This document shows positions 8,290 through 17,166 of a stretch of DNA of 23,145 nucleotides, one piece after another (position 1 is the stretch's first letter; every line of letters starts with the position of its first letter). Origin of the DNA: Isoetes engelmannii (taxonomy: Eukaryota; Streptophyta; Lycopodiopsida; Isoetales; Isoetaceae). Below the pieces are notes generated by a model that saw nothing but the letters and a program-made list of their open reading frames with translations, did no database searches and was not told the DNA's origin. The stretch covers positions 1-23,145 of the forward strand of contig JAANSK020251051.1 of NCBI GenBank assembly GCA_011763485.2. Direction: 5' to 3'. Both the position numbers and the translations under genes were made by a program.

Positions 8290-8340
8290 GTAACTTGTTA
8301 ACTCACCCACATGTTTATAACTAATTACACCGAATGATGT

Positions 8341-8590
8341 TTAAATTGGGCGGGTCCCCAATTCAAATAAGGACCTTGTATATTTTTTTGACAAATCTGT
8401 GTACAAACAGATAGCACCTTGTAGTGCTTTTTGGACAATTGGGCGGTCGCCCAATTTGAATAGGCAATGAAATCCTTTTTTTTTTGTATTTTGTGGATAC
8501 CACCAGGTGTATGGCCCAATTTAAAATTGCAAAAAAATGATTTAATAAGTATTTTCTTCGTGTATCTGGGCGGTCGCCCAATTTAAAAAA
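8341..8590. repeat. Three solitary GGGCG palindromes
   Basis: Cores GGGCGGGTCCCC (8348-8359), GGGCGGTCGCCC (8441-8452) and GGGCGGTCGCCC (8568-8579) are each followed by AATT(T/C). The first two also have AATT in front. They lie 93 and 127 bases apart without the 180-bp unit around them, so the palindrome is spread beyond the tandem array. Confidence 0.85.
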
Positions 8591-9846
8591 ACTTTTCAGA
8601 GCTTAAAATAGTGCAAAAAAACCAGAAAATAAGTCTTAATTTGGGCTGAAATGGTCTTTTTATGTGATTTGGCGTAATTTCGTGACAAAATGGACGGAAT
8701 GAAAGTCCATAATTAACGAAATAGTGCTTTTACCGTGTTTCTCCGTTTGTGTGAATACAACTCTGTATGCATCATGCATTAAAAACAAGTTCCTCCTTTC
8801 ACGTGTTATACGTATCATCCCGTGGATGACCAATGTCGCTGTGGTGTGTTGTGCCTGTCTCATAAACCAAGCGGACATTAAAAAAGCTTTCCTCTTTCTC
8901 TTCTTACACTTAACAATTTCCACACCCATCTACACATGTCCACATGGAAACAGGTGTCCAAGAAAAACCGAAGGACTTGTTGGGAAACCCTCAATGCTGC
9001 CACACAATCCACCACGCTGGATCCTCCAAGCTAGTTCTCTTGATGATAAGTGAATGAGGAGCAGTGTGACCAACGTTAATACGAGGGCATTGTAAATAAT
9101 CAAGTCTGGAAATGCTGCACATCTGAAGCAATTGCCTTTCGAAGCATGTAACAGTATGTCCTGCATCAACTGATTGCGTGGGCAAATGTCTTCTGCAGTT
9201 TGGAGCTACAACATATCTTTAGGCAATGCGTTGGACACTGTCAATTGAGTTGTAGCTTTGCGTGCATTGAAATCTTCTTTTAGCATAACATGGCCCCATT
9301 GCTTATGCTGTTGAATGTCATCATATAATCATATAGATTGACGTACGGAACCAATCTATCCATATCTAAATGCATGTGGTAGGAGCTTGATTCGACATAT
9401 GGGAAATAATATAATGCGATAAAGAGGAGATCTCCACATGTATTTTGCACCCATACCCACATGTACCGATTATGTCAATAGAGACACGTGGGATGTATGT
9501 GGCCTTTGTATATAATTTTTGTAAGGTAGTCAGTCATCCATGAAAATAGAGTACGTGGGTGGGGTCAACACCACCTTATGTGGCTCATTGGAATATGATT
9601 GAAATTGTGTTACAATCCAATAGTATAAGTCTCATAATATGGGTGCCTTGCTATATAATGATCTATTGAACAAAGGTATAAAGTTTACCATAATAAGATA
9701 AAAGATGATAAACGATATCTTCCTTCTCGTGGTAAGCAAGATTAATTGTTAGTTAAGCATTTAAAAGGATTCTAAGCATGCTACGACTAAAGATAAAAGA
9801 CCTTTAGATTATAGATTACGGATTCTAGTTAAACACCATCATTGGA
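8591..9846. other. AT-rich stretch without recognised gene
   Basis: Open frames on both strands (such as 8660-8929 minus and 8724-9053 plus) overlap each other and show no motif. The region 9580-9800 is very AT-rich. No transposon end, RNA gene or exon with good splice sites was seen. Confidence 0.4.
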
Positions 9847-9858
9847 TTGGTAATATCA
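9847..9858. repeat. Target-site duplication, left copy
   Basis: TTGGTAATATCA, identical to 15346-15357. It lies immediately beyond the A-rich 3' tail of the minus-strand LINE, as expected for target-primed reverse transcription. Confidence 0.85.
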
Positions 9859-10027
9859 TTTGTCTTTTGAAGGACGTGAAACTCTATTAATCAGAAGAAA
9901 GTACAAACATAGATGGGGGACTGAAAATTTAGTGGAGAAATTGTCCACCAGAGCAAAACCACTCGCATCTTGTAACATACAGTATTCAAAAGAGTTATAC
10001 ATAAGTGTTGATATGAAAATAGTGGAT

Positions 10028-13000
10028 CTAAATATGATCCTTCACTTCGTCCTTAACTGATGAAGATATATAGGCTTTGACAATGTGTTGCCAGGCTTCA
10101 ACAAGCACTTGCACATCAGGGGTTCTAATGCCCTTGAAGATGAAGAGATTTCTTCTTTTCCAAATTGACCAAATGATCTATGCTGAGGCCAGATGAAATG
10201 CCCTCTTTGCCAGATTGTCCCATGAACTTGGGTACACTGCCAATAACACATGTTAACTGTTTAAATTGTCATTGAATAGACTTTGAAGCCACAACCAAGC
10301 CGGTCTAGCATGCCGACGCAAAAAGAAACAATGCTCAATTGTTTCAGTCCTCTGAGCACATAAGGGGCATGCTGCAGACACTTGAGGACGAAACCTGTGG
10401 ACCGGAACATTGACACACACAAATCTATGGATGATCTGCCACCACAAAACTGACAACTTGGGATGGAGTAGCTTATCCCAAACCCATTTCCAAACGGCTT
10501 TCTGCTGATTCACTGGTACTACTAAAGACCACTTTTGTGAGGGGGAAACACCTCAGCAGCAAGAAGGATATTATACATGGAACCCAACATTCTCGTGGAT
10601 CACCCAAAGATGGCAGGCTACTACTTGTGGTATAGGAGGAAGTATGGAGACTACCTTCTGCCAAATTGCATGATCCCATCTCAAAAGGAGGAACTTGGTC
10701 CGAAATTCTTCCCATGTCAGCAATCGTGTCTCATTATACCATACAGAAATTATAAGCATGCCTGCTAGTCTCCAGCACCGTTGTGTCAGGGGATGAATTG
10801 ATGATACCAGAGGTGCATCTATTTGGTTATCACCCAAAGGAATCCACGAATAACTAGCTCCAGTAACACTCCTTGCCATAGGTTGGAAATGGAAAAGAGT
10901 GCGTACGGTGTCCCATGCATCAAGCAACCTCTGAGGAAAGGAGAAACATTAGGATAAGCTGAAAGTGGATAGAAAAGAGCCCAGGGACGCAATGGCTTGA
11001 TTGACCGAGAACCAAAGGAGACGCAAAACTGCAAGGACTGGTACAGAAGCCGGGAACCTGGAGACTCCTCAATATTGTTTAGGATCTTCCAGATGAACTT
11101 GGAGATCAATACTTTGCTCGAAAATGGATCATCCCACGCCCCCTACAATGCTTCGGCAAAAGGCACTTTTCCCAACTGACCTTGACACCAGCCCCTTCTT
11201 CTGTGCCACCTATGAAATTCCTAACAATTCAGATGATGAGTTGCATTTTCACTTGTGGCGCCAGTATCATTGAAGCCATATATACATGTGTGCTACTTAA
11301 AACTAATTTGGCTACAGTAATCCGACCTGCCATTGACAATTTGGCCGTGGACCACCAAAAGAAGTGCTTTTTCAAGCTATTGATAATAGAATCCCATACA
11401 TCTCCATGAAATATGAATCCCCACATGGATACATAGAAGTTTAGTTGCTTACCATGAGGAAGGACCTTCCATGAAAATGCAGTAACACACGGTGGAACTG
11501 GAGAATCCAATGTCCACAATGCGGTACACTTCTGCCAGCTAACAAATATGTCAGATGCTAGAGAAAATGAGTCCGAAAGTGTGATGGCATTCTCCAAATT
11601 TTGCTCATCAGCCTTTAGAAAAAGAAAAGTATCATCTGCATACTGATTACAGATCTCCTGAGGTCCATTGTACATCGGGAGTCCATGCAAAATGCCATCC
11701 TATGCTGCAAGTGAGAATATCTGAGAGAAGACCTCTGCTATAATTGTGAATAGCAATGGTGCCAATGGGTAACCTTGCCGAATGGCACAACCAACCTGAA
11801 AGAACATTGACGGCTCTCCCTGGAAAAGAACATCAGAGTGAGCAGAATAGTGGAATCTCGTGACGTCTGCTGTGAATTGTGCACCGAAACCGAGCTGCAA
11901 GAGACACTTTTCCAAAAAAGCCCAATCAACACTGTCATCTGCCTTTGCAAAATCCAGCTTCAAGAAACAATCTCATGAGCATGCAATCGCGCCCAATAAA
12001 TGCCATCATAGGCAGCAGCTACATTATTTAATATACATCGTCGTGACAAAAAACCCAATTGAGTAGAGGAGATAGCATCAACAAGAATATCCCGAAGCTT
12101 TTGAGCATAAGCTTCAGCAATTATCTTGTAAACTGAAGACAATAAGGTGATGGGACATCAGTCTGAAATTGAAGAGGGCTCCTTACATTTGGGGATAAGA
12201 GAGATGAGCCCGAATTAAGGATCTTATCCAACTGTTGTTGCCTCTTAAAATCAGTAAAGGCGTTATACACATCCTCATCAAGCCACACCCAATACGTTTG
12301 CAAGAATTCCACAAGAATACCATTAATTCGGGGCATTTGCCTTGCTTCAAAAGAGACGTAGCATCTGCCAAATCATTGAGAGTGATCTTAACTTCCAGAC
12401 TATCCTTTTTCTCTTCAGAAACAATAGGATGAACTTTTGCAAGCAGTGCCTCTTGAAAATCTTGTTGAAAGGGAAGGGAATGGGCAGCAAAGAAGCTAGA
12501 AAAATGATGATGCACAAAATTCTTGAGCTCTTCCGAGTCAGAAATGAGAGGATAATCCGGAATCTGGAGAGACACCATTGCAAAAGCTTGCCTTCTAGCC
12601 CTTGCATCTCTGAAGAAGAATCTTGTACAACGATTTCCCTCCTTGAACCAGTGTAGTCTAGCTTTAATGCGAGCTTGGTGAACCTGCTCCAACTCCATTT
12701 GCCGAATGCTTGCTGGAATTTGCTTCTCCAATTGGCCATCAGAAGGAGAAATAGATCTGCATGCCACCAACTGCTGATAAAGTGCCATTAACAGCCCCCG
12801 ATTAGCGGTCGCATGCTCACGACCCCAGCTTTTAGCAAAGGACTTTACCACAGCAAGCAAATCAACAATACCTGCCATCTCTTTTCGTCTAGAAAATACA
12901 GATGACCAAGCCTGTTTGCAACCAGCCTGGAACTCCTCATCCTTCAGAAAAGAGACACTTAGCTTGAAATAAGTTTTTGACCTGCAATGGGCAATATCTG

Positions 13001-13444
13001 GAGCAGAACAAAAGCTTTGGGGATTGTTATCTGAAATAGAAGTATTTTACAGGCTCTTGCATAAGAAATTCGGCATATGAACAACTGCCAAAGCATTATA
13101 GTATCCCCTCTCATGTCTTGCATATGCCTTCCGTCATCCAACCAGTCATTGCACCAGGTGAAGCTCGGATCCCCATCCACTTATGCAAAACTACAGTCCT
13201 GCATTAGCCATTGCCATTGCTCGCGTTCAAAACCCTGAACAGGCTCAGTCCCCCTGCCACACCTGTCAGCCTCCAGTTCGACCATATTGAAGTCCCCCAC
13301 TAGCAGCCAAGCTACATGTGCACCCAGCCTAACCAATTTGGCTCTCAGTGTAGTCCCGAGTGCACCTCTCAGAGCCATAGATAGTCTTCCTCTTTTAGTC
13401 GGGGAAAAGGCAACACCCAAAAAATTCCAAGAAACAAGTTTCAT
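10028..13444 (-). pseudogene. L1-type LINE ORF2: endonuclease, reverse transcriptase, zf-RVT
   Basis: The start at 13442-13444 gives MKLVSWN, the usual opening of plant L1 ORF2. The endonuclease reaches VGDFNMVE by residue 50. Intact relatives need roughly twice that distance, so an internal deletion has probably removed the part with the catalytic Glu. FTWCNDW follows (about 13140-13170). A linker region with LHWFKEGNRCTRFFF (12183-12878) leads to the RT. The RT shows LDFAKADDSVDWAFLEKCL (11700-11963), then IRQGYPLAPLLF, and the catalytic YADD at 11631-11642, which is intact. The C-terminal zf-RVT (10253-10513) has WWQIIHRF, CPLC and EHCFF, with the last Cys position now Arg. The C-terminus reads KDEVKDHI, stop at 10028-10030. 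Several frameshifts and stops, for example a TAG in the last 200 bases of coding, make it a pseudogene. Confidence 0.9.
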
Positions 13445-13457
13445 TGCGCAAGAGGGT

Positions 13458-15163
13458 CTAGTGGCCGACGCTCCAAATCCATAGAATCAACATGAGCAGG
13501 CAACTCATTTTCTGTTTGGTCTGCTCAGCTTGATGCCATAGGAAGTGTTGTGATAAAGTGGCTGATGCTGGCTCAGCAGGAGGGATATACTCAGAGATGG
13601 ATGGTGGTGGGGCATAGGTATTCCTTCGACGAGCAACTCTTTTCATATGGGGGATGTACCAATCACCCAATGAGTTCTCCAACCGTTCTTGTTTACGTGC
13701 AATCTGTGCTAATCTTTCATGTTGTTCAACAGAAAGGTTGACGGCAGACGTGATGGCAGGGGTTGAAGAAGGAGAGGCTGGAGGAACTGAAGTAGGATAT
13801 TCAATGCGGAACAGAGGGTGCAGAGGTACAAAGTCAGACGAGGCAGAGGAAGACACATGATTTGGGACAGATGAAACTGTGGGGATGGAGGGACTAGAGC
13901 ACCTAGTGCGATAAGGTGAGAAGGCTTTTACATCCGGTAACATATTAGCAAGCTCATGACCATTAAGCAGAGACAGATTGTACTTGGAAAAAAGGGGGCC
14001 ACTTTTAACATCAACAAATTTTGGAAGAGAAGCATCAGTGGAAAGGGAGACTCGTGGGCCATTGACAATTGAATGAGTAAGGTGGATACCCAGGCCATTA
14101 GCAATAGCATGATGTTTGGGGCTTGTAATTCAATAGGAAAGTCCTCCAAGGCGAGCCAACATGGCATTCGGAGTGCAATAGATTTGTTGGACAAGAAGAC
14201 AGGGGTGTATACTTGATACAAAAGATAATGCCCCCACAAAGGATCCACACCACGCTCCACCAACTTATGAACTGATACCGGAGAATCCAACATGATCAAG
14301 AAATAATTATTCTGCTTATCAAGAATCTTCAAAGACTCATGTCGAGGCAGTCCCAATTTCTGAAAGTGTTGTTTCAGCCAAAAACCCATTCTTTTGAGAT
14401 CAAGAAATTGACCAGTGAAGTGACAAACAATAGCATGAGATGCCAGATTTTGAACACACTGCAGATGTGCACCATGATCGATTTCAACAACTGGAACACC
14501 AGCGCATTAGAACACTCCTGCGTCTCGTAAAAAACATTTTCATGAGAAAGTTGAATGCCCATCTGGTCGTCTGTAGTTTGCAGCCTTTTAAATATGTTGA
14601 GATCTCTTTTTTATTATTCTCTATCATAATATTTACTGTTGCGGCAACTCGAGCAGATCAGACACCAACATGTCGCATTTAATCCAGTCGCTAAAGCGTA
14701 CATGAGAAACACGAGCAACTGTATCCAGTAGTCCAAGGAGCAAGGCGAGACATAGGGCCAGCAGAAAAGGAAGCAGAAGTAGAGGGAGTAGACGAATGAG
14801 AAGGAGAATGCAGAAGACTAGCCGACGAGAAGGGCAAAGAGGAAGGGGAAGTCAGAAGACTAATAGATGGAGAAGGCAAAGAGACAGAGCAGGCATAGGC
14901 AGAATAGGGTGCATAGAAGAGGCAGTCGTGGAGTTAGAGGCAGAAAGTGGTGGAAATTGTTGCAAATCCAGGGCGGGATTAGAAGAGGCAAAAGCAAGAG
15001 GATTAAGGCTTGAATTAGATGGCAATCCGAGAGGAGCCATGGCCGATGACATCAAAATAGAAGGAACGCCAGGAGGGGAGGGCATACCAGGGTTATGAGA
15101 GGAGGCTGAAATGGAAGACCCCAAACCCGGCATAGGATCTGACGCCATACCACCTGAAGGCAT
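13458..15163 (-). pseudogene. L1-type LINE ORF1 (nucleic-acid-binding gag-like protein)
   Basis: The likely start at 15163 gives MPSGGMASDPMPG, followed by a Ser/Pro/Ala-rich N-terminal region (15163-14691). The middle (14389-13928) reads LKQHFQKLGLPRHESLKILD, then NNYFLIMLDSPVSVHKLVERG and WLALEDFPIELQ. This matches the DUF4283-like RNA-binding region of plant LINE ORF1. The C-terminal part (13943-13458) is Ser/Pro-rich with LSVEQHERLAQIARKQERLE. I found no clear CCHC knuckle. The frame changes at least twice. In one downstream frame the end reads DPLAQ with its TGA overlapping the ORF2 ATG, so the ancestral junction was probably an ATGA overlap; in the frame open today it stops 13 bases before ORF2. 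Confidence 0.75.
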
Positions 15164-15345
15164 TCACCAATGGAAAGCTCACTATCTAAGCTTTCCAACG
15201 CACCCAGAAACGTCTGAATCCGACACCAGAGGAATCCGACACCCGAGGAGGGAGATATGGCAGAAAACGGCGAAGTCTCTACTCACATGGCGCCAGAACG
15301 AGCGCCTCTTCCTAAACTAGCTCTAAAATGCTCGTGGCTTTGCTC

Positions 15346-15357
15346 TTGGTAATATCA
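15346..15357. repeat. Target-site duplication, right copy
   Basis: TTGGTAATATCA, identical to 9847-9858, directly before the first base of the LINE leader on the minus strand. Confidence 0.85.
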
Positions 15358-16193
15358 CGATACATCCAGAGAAAAACGGATCTGTTTAAACCAATATAGA
15401 ATCATGGGCAGGGAAAGGTCATGAAATGGATGTCTCTCAAAATAGACAAATTAAATTAGAGGACAACATGCTTTCATGCCCATAAATCTCTCCATGGAAT
15501 GAAATGGGTCTATCTTACCTTATCTTAAAATAAAGATAAATAGATAGTTACATTTTAACATCCTCAAGAAGCTCAAAAACAAGAAAAATACCTAAAAATA
15601 CGCAAGAAATATGCAAAGATAATCAAAGAATCTGATATACAATCGAATAAAAAATACAATAGCCCGAAGCAAACGAAAACAGATGCAGAAACACAAGACA
15701 GATGCCGGGAAGGTCAGGGATGACATTGGACCGGAATGGTTCAATAGGAATGAGGCGCCTCTATATATACATTTAGTCCAACGGACAGGAGTGCGCCACT
15801 CCAACGGACAAGATCGTGTCAGGTGTTCCTCATTTATGTAGGTTCTGAAATGTACCTTCCGGATATAGCTCCACATATGATCAAGATGGCAAGGGATTAT
15901 CTTCAATGAATATTGGCAGCTCACTTGGCAAAGGTGTGTGACTCGCAATTAGAAGGTTGCAAGTCACAACCTTATCTTCTGCAATTACTCTTTTGCATCC
16001 TTGTGACGACCATCTTTTGTACATACAGGTATAATATTCGTAAGGTACGAATAGCCATATGGTCATCACATCTTTTTAGCCTTTTCACAGTTTATATATG
16101 AATCTCTATACCTTTATTTTATTTAAAAAGAAAAAAGAAAAAAGCAAATCGAATCTAAGATCTAAGCAAGATACAAAAAACTACAACATGGAA
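15358..16193. other. AT-rich stretch; possible minus-strand promoter-like sequence
   Basis: A TATATATAG box on the minus strand (about 15762-15770) follows two direct CCAACGGACA words (about 15778-15787 and 15801-15810). Downstream on the same strand is a T-rich leader-like sequence. The 118-codon minus-strand frame (15592-15948) has no motif. It could be an LTR or promoter remnant, but no boundary was found. An A-rich GAAAAAAGAAAAAAG run precedes the duplication at 16194. Confidence 0.25.
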
Positions 16194-16989
16194 CTCGAAA
16201 TACTCAAGAAGAATGAAGAGTCTGTACAGAACACAAGCGAGGGCGGACACAAGCAAGAATGGTTCACAACCGACATTGAAGCAAAATAGTATCTACTCGC
16301 CACTTGGGAAAAGTGCACACCTAGCTTATGGGGCATAACACACCTAGATCGGTCCTGTCTACAAAACACGCCCAACTAAGTCCTGCCCCCACCACTGTAC
16401 ATGGCTCAAGTGAATCCTTTTGCCACTAATTTTATTTTGATCATAGCCACTTTCACAATGAAGCGTTGAATGGGCATAGCAGTTTAGGGTCTCATCACAA
16501 GACCATTGAAAGAGGATCATTGAAAGCCCCAATTATGGATCCAAATGGAAGGGGTAATGGCCTAGGGGAGGCCATTACGCCCTGTAAGGCCCTGGCGAAC
16601 CCCTCGAAATACTCAAGAAGAATGAAGAGTTTATACAGAACACAAGCGAAGGCGGACACGAGCAAGAATGGTTCACAACCGGCATTGAAGCAAAATAGTC
16701 TCTGCTCGCCACTTAGGCAAAGTGCACACCTAGCTTATGGGATATAACACACCTAGATGGGTCCTATCTTATATAAAGCATAACACACCCAAATGGGTCT
16801 TGCCCCCAGCACTCTACATGGCTCAACAGATTCTTTTTTCCACTAACTTTATAATGACCATGGTCACTTTCATAACAAAGCGTTGAACTCGTGACCTTGG
16901 GCATAGCAGTTTAGGATCTTATCACAAGACCATTGAAAAAGGATCATTGAAAGCCACAATTATAGATCCAAATGGAAGGGGTAATGGCC
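16194..16989. repeat. About 409-bp tandem duplication, SINE-like
   Basis: Copy 1 (16194-16602) and copy 2 (16603-about 16989) both start CTCGAAATACTCAAGAAGAA and end GGAAGGGGTAATGGCC, with scattered substitutions and small indels. On the minus strand copy 2 carries GGTCACGAGTTCAACGC (16880-16896), a fair match to a Pol III B box. About 35-45 bases upstream is a TGGTCTTGTGATAAG stretch that could be an A box. Copy 1 lacks about 10 bases exactly across the B-box core. On the minus strand the unit ends in CTTCATTCTTCTTGAGTATT, similar in style to LINE 3' ends. A tRNA-derived SINE is a plausible origin but not proven. Confidence 0.7.
16554..16578. repeat. Perfect 10-bp hairpin at the duplication junction
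   Basis: GTAATGGCCT (16554-16563) and AGGCCATTAC (16569-16578) are exact reverse complements around a 5-base loop. It lies at the end of copy 1 of the 409-bp duplication. The matching end of copy 2 keeps only the left arm. Confidence 0.8.
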
Positions 16990-17010
16990 AACCTCGAGCC
17001 ATTGGCCCAC

Positions 17011-17166
17011 ATAATAATAGGAGGGAGGCTATTATGAACATGACGTGGCCCTTGTTTTTTCCTTTCTTCTTGCGCCATGGTGGATGAATTTTCGAGTAGA
17101 AAACTATACTATTTAAGATAGTGTCATAATTGGCAGTAATAGCCTCCCTCCCGATTATTACTATAT
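17011..17166. mobile_element. MITE-like element with about 23-bp terminal inverted repeats
   Basis: TAATAATAGGAGGGAGGCTATTA at about 17012-17034 and its near-reverse-complement TAATAGCCTCCCTCCCGATTATTA at about 17137-17160 flank about 100 bases of non-coding sequence. Size, AT-rich ends and lack of coding fit a short non-autonomous DNA element. The superfamily is unclear: flanking TA/ATA is compatible with a TA or TTA/TAA target, but the AT-rich ends make the target duplication ambiguous. Confidence 0.5.

Larger units (their letters stand above)
9859..15345 (-). mobile_element. Near-complete plant L1-type LINE with 12-bp target-site duplication
   Basis: An about 5.5-kb non-LTR retrotransposon on the minus strand. 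From its 5' end (15345) it has a short leader, ORF1 (about 15163-13458), ORF2 (13444-10028) and a 3' untranslated region (10027-9859). The 3' region ends in TTCAAAAGACAAA, a short degraded A-rich tail rather than a long poly(A). Perfect 12-bp duplications (TTGGTAATATCA) at 9847-9858 and 15346-15357 define both boundaries and show that the copy is not 5'-truncated. Both ORFs are broken by several frameshifts and stops and the endonuclease has lost a segment, so it is dead. The still-perfect duplication and readable motifs suggest moderate rather than great age. Confidence 0.93.

Noticed and set aside
5774-8590. Regular palindromic repeats resembling a CRISPR array
   Set aside because: Spacers are themselves repeated, unit lengths vary from about 75 to 190 bases, and the context is plant-like with introns and LINEs.
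12342-12656. 104-codon plus-strand open frame
   Set aside because: Antisense to LINE ORF2 linker/RT coding; composition reflects the opposite strand.
14796-15098. 100-codon plus-strand Arg/Glu/Gly-rich frame
   Set aside because: Antisense to the Ser/Pro-rich N-terminal part of LINE ORF1.
15592-15948. 118-codon minus-strand open frame
   Set aside because: No motif, AT-rich Phe/Ile-rich composition; TATA-like sequence inside makes non-coding more likely.
16880-16896. Functional tRNA gene
   Set aside because: Only a B-box-like word is present; no cloverleaf or acceptor stem could be traced.
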